This document shows positions 41,373 to 51,326 of a DNA stretch of 64,000 bases, one piece after another. The translations under genes and the position numbers were made by a program. A model generated the notes under the pieces. The model saw only the letters and a program-made list of their open reading frames with translations, was not told the origin of the DNA and did no database searches. The DNA is from Streptomyces sp. HM190 (GTDB taxonomy: Bacteria; Actinomycetota; Actinomycetes; Streptomycetales; Streptomycetaceae): NCBI RefSeq assembly GCF_009857135.1, contig NZ_CP047318.1:1488001-1552000 (forward strand), read 5' to 3'. Numbering within the stretch: position 1 is the stretch's first letter; each line of letters begins with the position of its first letter.

Positions 41373-42896
41373 CTAGCTCCGGCTCTCCAGCCGTTGCCCG
41401 CGCAGCATGAACCAGGCCGCGACCGCCGTCGCCAGCAGGACCGCCGCCCCGACACCGGACGCCAGGGTCAGGCCGTCGACGAAGGACGCACGGGCGGACG
41501 CGAGCAGGGCCTGGGCGCCGTCCGCGGGCAGACCGGCGGCCGCCTCCACCGCTCCGCCCAGCGACTCGTGCGCCCCCGCCGGGGTGCCCTCGGGGTCGGC
41601 GAACCCCCGGTAGACCCCGGTCACGATCGAGCCGAGCAGAGCGATGCCGAGGGCCGCGCCGAGTTCGTACGCCGTCTCGGAGACCGCCGAGGCGGCCCCG
41701 GCCTGCTCCTTGGGGACCGAGGAGAGGATGACGTCGGCGGTCACCGTGAAGGAGAAGCCCGCGCCGACGCCGACGACCAGGAGAGCGGCGCCCAGCAGCG
41801 GATAGCCGGTCGACTCGTCGATCACGGTCAGGACGCCCAGGGCCAGGCCGATCGCGGCCAGACCACCGGCGACGACGGACCGTACCGAGAAACGCCGGGC
41901 GGCCCGGCCGGCGACGAGGCCTGCGACGACCGCGCCCACGGCGGCGGGGAGTTCCGCGAGGCCCGCCTCGAAGGGCCGTCTGCCCTGGACGAGCTGCAGG
42001 TACTGGGAGAGGAAGAAGACCAGGCCGGACAGCCCGAAGACGGTCAGCAGGTCGGCGAGGACGGCACCCGAGAACCCCCGGTCACGGAAGAGACGCATGT
42101 CCAGCAGCGGCTGCGGAAGGGCCAGTTGGCGGCGTATGAAGAAGAACAGGGCGGTGACACCGAGCAGACCGGCGGCGAGCGCGTTGCCGTCGATGCCGTG
42201 GCTGGCGGTCTCCTTCACGGCGTACACCACGGCGATCATGCCGACGAGGGACAGGCCCACGCTGGGCAGGTCCCACGGGCCCGGGTTCGGGTGGCGGGAC
42301 TCGGGGAGCAGCTTGCTGCCGACGACGACCAGCACGATCATCACCGGCAGGTTGATCAGGAAGACGGAGCCCCACCAGAAGTGCTCCAGCAGGAAACCGC
42401 CGACGACCGGGCCGACCGCCGTACCGGCGGAGGCGGTGGCACCCCAGATGCCGATGGCGAGACTGCGTTCGCGCGGGTCGTGGAAGAGGTTGCGGATCAG
42501 GGCGAGGGTGGCGGGCATCAGCGTCGCGCCCGCGACACCGAGCAGCGCCCGCGCGACGATCATCATCTCGGGTGTCGTCGCGTAGGCGTTCAGGACGGAT
42601 ATCGCGCCGAACGCGGTGGCGCCGATCAGCAGCAGCCTCTTGCGGCCGATGCGGTCGCCGAGGCTGCCGGCGGAGACCAGCAGGCCCGCGATGACGAACG
42701 AGTAGACGTCACCGATCCAGAGCAGCTGGGTGCCCGAGGGCTTGAGGTCCTCGCTGATGTAGGGGGTCGCGAGACCGAGGACGGTCGCGTCGACGGCCAC
42801 CAGCAGCACGGCGAGCACGAGGACGCCGAGCGCGAGCCAACGGCCCGGTCGCTTCACCGCCTCGGTCGTGGACGCCGGCTGCAGGGTGCTGGTCAT
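41373..42896 (-). CDS. DHA2-type 14-helix MFS drug exporter
   Basis: The 507-residue protein starts at ATG 42896, overlapping the tetR stop by four bases. It has about 14 predicted helices. Conserved MFS motifs are GDRIGRKRLLLIG (motif A in the loop between helices 2 and 3), VAVDATVLGLATPYI in helix 1 with an embedded aspartate, RALLGVAGATLMPATLALI and GAAFGPVVGG-like SAGTAVGPVVGGFL (motif C of antiporters). It resembles QacA/SmvA multidrug exporters driven by protons. Coupling to a TetR gene indicates substrate-inducible efflux. Confidence 0.93.
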   Translation of the reverse strand: MTSTLQPASTTEAVKRPGRWLALGVLVLAVLLVAVDATVLGLATPYISEDLKPSGTQLLWIGDVYSFVIAGLLVSAGSLGDRIGRKRLLLIGATAFGAISVLNAYATTPEMMIVARALLGVAGATLMPATLALIRNLFHDPRERSLAIGIWGATASAGTAVGPVVGGFLLEHFWWGSVFLINLPVMIVLVVVGSKLLPESRHPNPGPWDLPSVGLSLVGMIAVVYAVKETASHGIDGNALAAGLLGVTALFFFIRRQLALPQPLLDMRLFRDRGFSGAVLADLLTVFGLSGLVFFLSQYLQLVQGRRPFEAGLAELPAAVGAVVAGLVAGRAARRFSVRSVVAGGLAAIGLALGVLTVIDESTGYPLLGAALLVVGVGAGFSFTVTADVILSSVPKEQAGAASAVSETAYELGAALGIALLGSIVTGVYRGFADPEGTPAGAHESLGGAVEAAAGLPADGAQALLASARASFVDGLTLASGVGAAVLLATAVAAWFMLRGQRLESRS

Positions 42897-43444
42897 GATT
42901 CCTCTCTCCGTACTGCTCCGCCGAGCAGCAGCTCGGCGATCATGTGGGTGAAGTCCTTGCCGGCGACCCGTCCCTCCGACACCGCCCAGGCGCCGGAGGC
43001 CAGCAGGCCGTACAGCGCCTCGGTGAGCCAGGCGGGGGTCAGGTCGATGCGGAACTCGCCGGCCGCCTGGCCGCGTCTGAAGACGGCCGCGACGCGGTCG
43101 TCGATCCGGGTCCAGCCCGCGTTCTGCCCGTCCCCCTCGAACAACTGGCTCTCGGTGTAGAGGAAGGCGAGCAGGCCCGCGGCTGGTTCGATCTCGCGCA
43201 CGAGGCGTCGTACGGCGTCGTGCGCCGGGCCGTCGTCCAGGCGGGCCGCGTCGAGCGCGGTCTCGCACTCCGCGATGCACAGCGCCTCCAGGGCCAGGAC
43301 GAGCGCGTCCCGCCCCGCGAAGTGGCGGTGCAGCGTGGCCCGGCTGATCCCGGCGGCTTTGGCGACCTCGTCCATGGTCGCGGTGGATTTGCGGGTCAGC
43401 AGGGCCGCGGCACTGCGCAGCACATGGTCACGGTCGACAGCCAT
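42893..43444 (-). CDS. TetR-family repressor of the MFS exporter
   Basis: The 183-residue regulator starts at ATG 43444 (MAVDRDHVLRSAAALL). The N-terminal HTH is TMDEVAKAAGISRATLHRHFAGRDALVL. Residues about 55-183 form the ligand-binding domain, including EPAAGLLAFLYTESQLF and the C-terminal helix DLTPAWLTEALYGLLASGAW. The start codon overlaps one of six TGAGACA/TGTCTCA copies, so autorepression is very likely. It is cotranscribed with the exporter through an ATGA overlap. Confidence 0.93.
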   Translation of the reverse strand: MAVDRDHVLRSAAALLTRKSTATMDEVAKAAGISRATLHRHFAGRDALVLALEALCIAECETALDAARLDDGPAHDAVRRLVREIEPAAGLLAFLYTESQLFEGDGQNAGWTRIDDRVAAVFRRGQAAGEFRIDLTPAWLTEALYGLLASGAWAVSEGRVAGKDFTHMIAELLLGGAVRREES

Positions 43445-43522
43445 GAGACAACCATAGACCACATGAGACAACATTGTCTCACTGCGGGCATATGTGTCTC
43501 ATGTCTCATGTCTTGTGTCTCA
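43444..43522. promoter_or_regulatory. TetR operator array
   Basis: Six exact copies of the 7-mer TGTCTCA/TGAGACA lie at 43444, 43464, 43475, 43495, 43502 and 43516. The copies at 43464 and 43475 form an 18-bp palindrome, TGAGACAACATTGTCTCA, with 8-bp arms. Confidence 0.78.
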
Positions 43523-43533
43523 GGCGGCGCCTC

Positions 43534-44505
43534 TCAGTGCCAGGGCAGGCTGCCGCGCTTGTCCCAGTAGGCGCGGGGCTCCTCGGCGAGTGCCGCGAGC
43601 CGGGTCAGCTGGTCGTCGTCCAGATCCACGACCGCCGCGTGCAGGTTGGAGGCGAGCTGGTGGACGGTGGCGGCGCCGGAGAGCACGACACCCGTCCACG
43701 GCTGGCGGAGGATCAGCGCCAGGGCGACCGCGTCGCAGCCATGGGACGTCTCCGCGGCCACGGCGCGCAGCTCCTGCGGCGCGTGCGGCTCGGCGAGCCT
43801 GCCGTTGGCCATGCCCTCCTTGACGATCACGGTGAGCCCGGCGTCGTGCGCCTCGGCGAGGGCGGGGGCGGCGGAGGTCTCCAGCGCGTTGTACGTCGAC
43901 TGGACGGTGCGGAAGAGGGGCTCGCCGTCGACCGTCACGGCGAGGGCGGCCCGGATGGCGTCGGCCTGCGCGGGGCCGCTCGTGGAGAAGCCGATCGTGA
44001 CGCCCTGGCCGGCCGCTTCCGCCAGCCTGGTGTGGAGTTCCTTGTCGGTGAGGGCCGGGCTGTCCGGGGTGACGGAGTGGATCTGGTAGAGGTCGAGCCG
44101 GTCGCCGAGCAGGGCTGCGGTCTCCGCGCGCTGCCGCTCGTACGTGGCGACGCCGTGGTCCTTGACCTCGTGATGCTCGGCGTCCGTGGTCCAGTCGGCG
44201 GTGTAGGTGTAGCCCCATTTACTGCCCACGACGATGTCGTCGATCTCGGGGCGGACCTTCAGCCAGTCGGCGAGGAACTCCTCGGAGCGGCCGTAGGAGC
44301 GGGCCGCGTCGACGTAGCGGACGCCCTGCGCGTAGGCGGCGTCGAGGAGTTCATGGGTGCGGGTGCGCAGCGCGTCGACGCCGCGGTCGGGGCCGAGGTC
44401 CCGGTCCCGGCCGAGGTTGATGTAGCCGGGGCGGCCGACGGCGGCGAGGCCGAATCCGATGTGGCAGGTGGGGGTGGTCGCTGAGGCCAGTCGGGCGAAG
44501 GGCAT
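43534..44505 (-). CDS. Aldo/keto reductase
   Basis: The 323-residue TIM-barrel protein has the AKR catalytic layout: Asp-Tyr in GVRYVDAARSYGRSEEFL (D and Y of the tetrad), the lysine in IVVGSKWGYTY and the histidine in LYQIHSVTPDS. NADPH-binding features occur in VVLSGAATVHQL and the C-terminal segment. It ends only 90 bp before tetR on the same strand, so it may be read into the tetR/MFS operon or be separately controlled by the same operator array. The substrate is unknown. Confidence 0.9.
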   Translation of the reverse strand: MPFARLASATTPTCHIGFGLAAVGRPGYINLGRDRDLGPDRGVDALRTRTHELLDAAYAQGVRYVDAARSYGRSEEFLADWLKVRPEIDDIVVGSKWGYTYTADWTTDAEHHEVKDHGVATYERQRAETAALLGDRLDLYQIHSVTPDSPALTDKELHTRLAEAAGQGVTIGFSTSGPAQADAIRAALAVTVDGEPLFRTVQSTYNALETSAAPALAEAHDAGLTVIVKEGMANGRLAEPHAPQELRAVAAETSHGCDAVALALILRQPWTGVVLSGAATVHQLASNLHAAVVDLDDDQLTRLAALAEEPRAYWDKRGSLPWH

Positions 44506-44597
44506 CGCGGGCTCCGTTCGGTCGGCTCCTTACGGCTTGCGACCAACGTAACCCGCGATGACCTTGGTTGCGGGGAGTGGGTGGACCGGCGTCGGCG

Positions 44598-46196
<1,599 letters not shown>

Positions 46197-46262
46197 CTAC
46201 CCCCGAACGCAGGCGCCGCGTTAGTTCACACCGACCACACCAGACCCGAGTGAGGCATCCGC

Positions 46263-47495
46263 ATGTCCAGGGCTCTTCCGAAGTACAACAAGCGTCGCGT
46301 AGGGATCATCGGCGGCGCCGCCGCGGTCGTGCTCTCCGGAGCGGTCATCGCGGGTTCCGCTCTCGCCGGTGAGGGTGCCAACAACGAGGGCCAGGACGCC
46401 GCGTCCCCCGGCACCATCTCGTGCCCGGCGGTCGAGGGCAGCCTGCCCGCGATCCCCGCGTCCGCCAAGGCCGAGGTCGACCGCAACCTCGCCCAGCTGC
46501 AGACCCAGATCCAGGAGGCCAACCAGCGCCTGATCGACACGGTCGGCCAGGGCGGCCCCAACTTCGTCCAGAACGCCATCCTCGGCCCCCTGGAGGACAA
46601 GCGCGTCGCCGCGCTGAACCGCATCGAGACCGCCATCGGCCGCGCCGCCGCCAAGCCCGAGGGCCTGGAGAAGCTCGCCCCCTGCCAGCTCGACCAGGGC
46701 GGCGCAGCGGCCGCCGGTGACCAGGCGGGCGCCGGAGCAGGTGCCGGTGCGGACGCCGGGGCCGGAGCGGGCGACTCCGGTGCGGGGAACGCCGCGGGCG
46801 GCCCGGGCACCATCTCCTGCCCGGCGGTCGAGGGCAGCCTGCCCGCGATCCCCGCCTCCGCGCAGGCCGAGGTCACCCGCAACCTGGAACTCCTCGACAC
46901 CCAGATCCAGGAGGCCAACAAGCGCCTCGTCGACACCGTCGGCCAGGGCGGCCCCAACTTCGTCAACAACGCCATCCTCGGCCCCCTCGAGGACAAGCGC
47001 GTCGCGACGCTGAACCGCATCGAGACCGCCATCGGCCGCGCCGCCGCCAAGCCCGAGGGCCTGGAGAAGCTCGCCCCCTGCCAGCTCGACCAGGGCGGCG
47101 CAGCGGCCGCCGGTGACCAGGCGGGCGCGGGCGAGGAGGCCGGCGCGGGCGAGGACGCGAGCAACGCGGGCAACGCCGGTGCCGAGACCAACGCGGGTGC
47201 CCCGGGCACCATCTCCTGCCCGGCGGTCGAGGGCAGCCTGCCCGCGATCCCCGCCTCCGCGCAGGCCGAGGTCACCCGCAACCTGGAACTCCTCGACACC
47301 CAGATCCAGGAGGCCAACAAGCGCCTCGTCGACACCGTCGGCCAGGGCGGCCCCAACTTCGTCAACAACGCCATCCTCGGCCCCCTGGAGGACAAGCGCG
47401 TCGCGACGCTGAACCGCATCGAGACCGCCATCGGCCGCGCCGCCGCCAAGCCCGAGGGCCTGGAGAAGCTCGCCCCCTGCCAGCTCAACCAGTGA
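46263..47495 (+). CDS. Secreted protein of three 88-residue Cys-flanked repeats
   Basis: The 410-residue protein has a basic N-terminus and signal peptide (RRVGIIGGAAAVVLSGAVI then GSALAG). It contains three repeats, each beginning TISCPAVEGSLPAIPASA and ending EKLAPCQL. Each repeat has exactly two Cys, 87 residues apart (54/141, 186/273, 319/406), probably one disulphide each. The core is helical (RNLELLDTQIQEANKRLVDT; AALNRIETAIGRAAAK). Repeats are joined by Ala/Gly-rich linkers of about 40 residues. Repeats 2 and 3 are almost identical in DNA, whereas repeat 1 is more diverged. I do not recognise the family. It is presumably extracellular. Confidence 0.85.
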   Translation: MSRALPKYNKRRVGIIGGAAAVVLSGAVIAGSALAGEGANNEGQDAASPGTISCPAVEGSLPAIPASAKAEVDRNLAQLQTQIQEANQRLIDTVGQGGPNFVQNAILGPLEDKRVAALNRIETAIGRAAAKPEGLEKLAPCQLDQGGAAAAGDQAGAGAGAGADAGAGAGDSGAGNAAGGPGTISCPAVEGSLPAIPASAQAEVTRNLELLDTQIQEANKRLVDTVGQGGPNFVNNAILGPLEDKRVATLNRIETAIGRAAAKPEGLEKLAPCQLDQGGAAAAGDQAGAGEEAGAGEDASNAGNAGAETNAGAPGTISCPAVEGSLPAIPASAQAEVTRNLELLDTQIQEANKRLVDTVGQGGPNFVNNAILGPLEDKRVATLNRIETAIGRAAAKPEGLEKLAPCQLNQ

Positions 47496-47601
47496 GCCGT
47501 ACCACGGACTCACCGGGTGGGCACCGCTCGGGTCGGCCGCTCATGACGACCCGCTCGCCCGGCGAGTGACCTCCTGCGCCCCTCGCGGGCGACAGGGGCC
47601 G

Positions 47602-47632
47602 TGGCCGCCCCGAGCGCCGGCCGGGGCGGCCA
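47602..47632 (+). terminator. Hairpin downstream of the triple-repeat protein
   Basis: TGGCCGCCCCG (47602-47612) pairs perfectly with CGGGGCGGCCA (47622-47632). Confidence 0.65.
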
Positions 47633-47650
47633 TGGAGGACCGGCTCCGAT

Positions 47651-47695
47651 TCCGGGTGGATCCCAGCGATGGCGATCCACCCGGACTTCGTTTTT
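47651..47695 (+). terminator. Canonical Rho-independent terminator with T-run
   Basis: TCCGGGTGGATC (47651-47662) pairs with GATCCACCCGGA (47674-47685), followed by CTTCGTTTTT. It ends 40 bp before the next start codon and could be a terminator of the upstream gene or an attenuator of the downstream one. Confidence 0.82.
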
Positions 47696-47735
47696 CCTCG
47701 GACAGGCGAACGACATGCGCCGAGAATCATGAGCC

Positions 47736-48323
47736 ATGGGAAAGACCTACGCGCGCATAGACGGCCGCCTGCGCACCTTCATCGAGGCCCAGCCCCTCTT
47801 CTTCACCGCGACCGCCCCCCTGTCCGCCGACGGCACGGTCAACCTCTCCCCCAAGGGCCTGCGGGGCTCGTTCGCCATCCTCGACGAACTGACCGTGGCC
47901 TACCTGGACTTCGCGGGATCCAACGCGGAGACCATCGCGCACCTGCGGGAGAACGGCCGGATCACCCTCATGTGGTGCGCCTTCCAGGGCCCGCCCACCA
48001 TCGTGCGCGTCCACGGCAGGGGTGAGGCCGTCTTCCGTGACGACCCGCGCTTCCCGGAGCTCCTGGCCCGCTTCCCCGACATCGACCCCGGCCGGCACGG
48101 TCTGCGGGCGGTCATCGTCGTGCGGGCGGAACTCGTCCGGGACAGCTGCGGCTACGCGGTGCCCTTCATGGCGTACGAGGAGGACCGGGACCTGCACGGG
48201 CGCCGCTTCGCACGTGAGGACGACGACTCGCTCACCGCGTACTTCCGCTCCAAGGAGCACATCGAGACCAGCCTGGACGGACTGCCCGGACTGCCGTTGC
48301 CGCTGCCGCCCTCGGCCGGCTGA
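47736..48323 (+). CDS. Pyridoxamine 5'-phosphate oxidase-family protein
   Basis: The 195-residue protein has the split-barrel flavin-binding fold of the PNPOx-like superfamily: FIEAQPLFFTATAPLSADGTVNLSPKGLRG near the start, ELTVAYLDFAGSN, ENGRITLMWCAFQGPP and VRVHGRGEAVFRDD. It lacks features needed to call a true PdxH. Such proteins often bind FMN, F420 or heme. It lies just upstream of the flavocytochrome gene, but with its own 103-bp gap, so cotranscription is possible rather than certain. Confidence 0.85.
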   Translation: MGKTYARIDGRLRTFIEAQPLFFTATAPLSADGTVNLSPKGLRGSFAILDELTVAYLDFAGSNAETIAHLRENGRITLMWCAFQGPPTIVRVHGRGEAVFRDDPRFPELLARFPDIDPGRHGLRAVIVVRAELVRDSCGYAVPFMAYEEDRDLHGRRFAREDDDSLTAYFRSKEHIETSLDGLPGLPLPLPPSAG

Positions 48324-48426
48324 AACAGAACGTCCCGTTCGCCCGGTGGTTTCCCCACCACGTTGAACACACGGCACTCCCAGCACGTACGTGTGGGCCA
48401 AGGGTCCAGCCCACCACGGAGGAACC

Positions 48427-49806
48427 GTGACCACGATCGCCGGAGGTCGCGCCGCGCGACGCCAGACGATGCGCCGCATCAGACCTCGCCGCTCCCCCGC
48501 CGTCCCGCTGCTGATCGCCTTCTGGGCGGGCGCGGCGGCGGTGGTGTGGCTGTGGTGGGACAACACGCCCTCCATCGCGGACCAGGGCAGCCAGATGGTC
48601 AACGCCGGCCGGATCACGGGCCTGCTGGGCGGGTACCTGATGGCGCTGGTGGTGCTCCAGATGGCGCGGGTGCCCGCGCTGGAGCGCCGGGTCGGCTCCG
48701 ACCGGGTCGCCCGGTGGCACGCGATGACCGGCCGCTACACGCTCTGCCTGGTCGTGGCGCACGTCGTCCTCACGATGTACGGGTACGCCCTCCAGGCCGG
48801 TCTGACCCACACCGCGATCCTCCAGCAGACCATCGACTCCATCAACCAGCTGCCGGACATGGGCAAGGCCGCCATCGGCACGGGCCTGCTGGTGTTCATC
48901 GGGCTGATCTCGATCGGCCCGGTCCGCAAGCGGATCCCGTACGACCTCTGGTACCACACCCACCTGCTGACGTACGCGGCGACGTTCCTGACGTTCTGGC
49001 ACCAGATCACCACCGGCAACGAGTTCGCCGCCACCCCCGAGGCGAAGACGGGCTGGTACGCGCTGTACGGGTCGGTGACCGCGCTGGTGGTCTGGTACCG
49101 GATCCTCACCCCGATCCGGCTGAACATGAGGCACCGGCTGCGCGTCGAGGCCGTCATCGAGGAGTCGCCCGGCATCGTCTCGGTACTGATGAGCGGGCGC
49201 AAGCTGCACCGGATGGGCGCGGAGGCCGGACAGTTCTTCCGCTGGCGGTTCCTGGCCCCCGGCATGCGGTTCAGTTCGCACCCGTACTCGCTGTCGGCGG
49301 CGCCGCGCCCCAACATGCTGCGCATCACCGTCAAGGCGATCGGCGACCACAGCTCCGCCCTGCGCGACCTGGAGCCCGGCACCCGGGTGTGGGCCGAGGG
49401 CCCGTACGGGGCGCTCACGGCCGCCAGGCGCAGCCGGGGCAAGGTGCTGCTGGTGGCCGGCGGGGTGGGCATCACGCCGATGCGGGCCCTGTTCGAGACG
49501 CTGCCCGGCGCGGCCGGTGACCTGACCCTGCTCTACCGGGCCAACAGCACCCAGGACCTGGCGCTGTGGGACGAGCTGGCGCAGATCGCGGAGGAGCGCG
49601 GGGCCCGGCTGATGTACGCGGTGAACAGCCCGGAGGGCGAGCGCCCCGACATCTCGGCGGACTCCCTGCGCCGGAAGATCCCGGACATCGAGCGCCACGA
49701 CGTCTTCCTGTGCGGTCCGCCCGGGTTCGCCCAGGGCGTGTACGAGGCGCTGCGCGGGGCGGGCGTTCCCACCCGCCGTATCCACCACGAGTCGTTCGAG
49801 ATGTGA
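48427..49806 (+). CDS. Flavocytochrome-type reductase (ferric-reductase-like membrane domain plus FAD/NAD domains)
   Basis: The 459-residue protein starts at GTG 48427 with GGAGG upstream. Residues about 25-215 hold six helices with paired histidines suited to two hemes (RWHAMTGRYTLCLVVAHVVLT; LWYHTHLLTYAATFLTFWHQ). Residues about 235-330 form the FAD domain, with HPYSLSAAP. Residues about 340-459 are the NAD(P)H domain, with VLLVAGGVGITPMRALFE and VFLCGPPGFAQ. It should move electrons from cytoplasmic NAD(P)H through FAD and heme across the membrane. The next gene encodes a periplasmic-side FMN carrier and the third ApbE, so this is the likely electron source. Confidence 0.92.
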   Translation: MTTIAGGRAARRQTMRRIRPRRSPAVPLLIAFWAGAAAVVWLWWDNTPSIADQGSQMVNAGRITGLLGGYLMALVVLQMARVPALERRVGSDRVARWHAMTGRYTLCLVVAHVVLTMYGYALQAGLTHTAILQQTIDSINQLPDMGKAAIGTGLLVFIGLISIGPVRKRIPYDLWYHTHLLTYAATFLTFWHQITTGNEFAATPEAKTGWYALYGSVTALVVWYRILTPIRLNMRHRLRVEAVIEESPGIVSVLMSGRKLHRMGAEAGQFFRWRFLAPGMRFSSHPYSLSAAPRPNMLRITVKAIGDHSSALRDLEPGTRVWAEGPYGALTAARRSRGKVLLVAGGVGITPMRALFETLPGAAGDLTLLYRANSTQDLALWDELAQIAEERGARLMYAVNSPEGERPDISADSLRRKIPDIERHDVFLCGPPGFAQGVYEALRGAGVPTRRIHHESFEM

Positions 49807-49927
49807 GCGGCGGGCCCTCGGGCCGCCGCGCACGCACCACGGGGCCGTCCCTCACCGCCCCCTGCCCATGGGAACGCCCGCGGGGCTGCCCCCTACTAGA
49901 CTTCTCACTTCAGGAGCTGAAGGAGCG

Positions 49928-51322
49928 ATGAAGAAGAGCCACCCCATCCGGCGGACCCTGCTCGCGACCGCCGCCACCGTGTCCGGCATCGTGCTGCTGC
50001 TGTCGCTGAAGCCCGCCTCGGACCCGGCCGGATCGGTACAGGCCGGAGCCGCCGGGGGCGCTCCGTCGGCCCAGGGCGGGGTGGTGGCGGGCGCGCAGAC
50101 CCTCACGGGCACCGCGGTGCAGACCGACTACGGGCCGGTCCAGGTCCGTATCACCGTCGACGGCGGCAAGATCACCCAGGCCGAGGCCGTCCAGAAGCCC
50201 AGCGGCGGCCGGTCCACCCAGATCAGCGACACCGCCATCCCCAAGCTCAACCAGGCCGCCGTGACCGCCGGCAACGCCGACATCGACGCGGTGTCGGGCG
50301 CCACCTACACCAGCGACGGCTACAAGAAGTCCCTGCAGTCCGCCCTCGACCAGGCAGGCAGCGCGCAGGGCTCGGGCGGCCAGGGCTCGGGGGCGCAGAC
50401 GCTCACGGGTACGGCCGTGCAGACCGACTACGGCCCCGTCCAGGTCCGTATCACCGTCGACGGCGGCAAGATCACCCAGGCCGAGGCCGTCCAGAAGCCC
50501 AGCGGCGGCCGGTCCACCCAGATCAGCGACACCGCCATCCCCAAGCTCAACCAGGCCGCCGTGACCGCCGGCAACGCCGACATCGACGCGGTGTCGGGCG
50601 CCACCTACACCAGCGACGGCTACAAGAAGTCCCTGCAGTCCGCCCTCGACCAGGCAGGCAGCGCGCAGGGCTCGGGCGGCCAGGGCTCGGGGGCGCAGAC
50701 GCTCACGGGTACGGCCGTGCAGACCGACTACGGCCCCGTCCAGGTCCGTATCACCGTCGACGGCGGCAAGATCACCCAGGCCGAGGCCGTCCAGAAGCCC
50801 AGCGGCGGCCGGTCCACCCAGATCAGCGACACCGCCATCCCCAAGCTCAACCAGGCCGCCGTGACCGCCGGCAACGCCGACATCGACGCGGTGTCGGGCG
50901 CCACCTACACCAGCGACGGCTACAAGAAGTCCCTGCAGTCCGCCCTCGACCAGGCAGGCAGCGCGCAGGGCTCGGGCCCCGGGGCCGAGGCGGGCGGCTC
51001 GCAGGACGCGGGCGGCGGCGCGGCGGACTCCGGGGCCGGGAAGTCGACGGGCACCCAGGTGCTCACGGGCTCGGCCGTCAAGACGGAGTACGGGCCGGTC
51101 CAGGTCCGGATCACCGTCACCGACGGCAAGATCACCAACGCCGAGGCGCTCCAGCAGCCCAGCGGCGGACGTTCCACCCAGGTCAGCGGCAACGCGATCC
51201 CCAAGCTCAACCAGGCCGCCGTGACCGCCGGTTCCGCCGACATCGACGCCGTCTCCGGCGCCACCTACACCAGCGAGGGGTACCGCAAGTCCGTGCAGTC
51301 CGCGCTGGACCAGGCGGGCTGA
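49928..51322 (+). CDS. Membrane-anchored protein with four FMN-binding domains
   Basis: The 464-residue protein starts at ATG 49928 with AGGAG upstream. An N-terminal signal anchor (TLLATAATVSGIVLLLSL) is followed by four FMN_bind domains of about 90 residues, at about 57-146, 157-246, 257-346 and 375-464. Each carries DAVSGATYTS, the ApbE flavinylation motif; the acceptor threonines are T126, T226, T326 and T446. No lipobox is seen. The first three domains are nearly identical and joined by Gly/Ser linkers; the fourth is more diverged and follows a longer Ala/Gly/Asp linker. It is expected to carry four covalent FMNs outside the membrane as an electron wire. Confidence 0.93.
   Translation: MKKSHPIRRTLLATAATVSGIVLLLSLKPASDPAGSVQAGAAGGAPSAQGGVVAGAQTLTGTAVQTDYGPVQVRITVDGGKITQAEAVQKPSGGRSTQISDTAIPKLNQAAVTAGNADIDAVSGATYTSDGYKKSLQSALDQAGSAQGSGGQGSGAQTLTGTAVQTDYGPVQVRITVDGGKITQAEAVQKPSGGRSTQISDTAIPKLNQAAVTAGNADIDAVSGATYTSDGYKKSLQSALDQAGSAQGSGGQGSGAQTLTGTAVQTDYGPVQVRITVDGGKITQAEAVQKPSGGRSTQISDTAIPKLNQAAVTAGNADIDAVSGATYTSDGYKKSLQSALDQAGSAQGSGPGAEAGGSQDAGGGAADSGAGKSTGTQVLTGSAVKTEYGPVQVRITVTDGKITNAEALQQPSGGRSTQVSGNAIPKLNQAAVTAGSADIDAVSGATYTSEGYRKSVQSALDQAG
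50138..50977 (+). repeat. Perfect 300-bp tandem repeats within the FMN carrier gene
   Basis: Positions 50138-50677 are identical to 50438-50977 at a shift of exactly 300 bp, so nearly three copies of one FMN domain are perfect DNA repeats. This indicates recent duplication or gene conversion. Confidence 0.95.
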
Positions 51323-51326
51323 TCCG

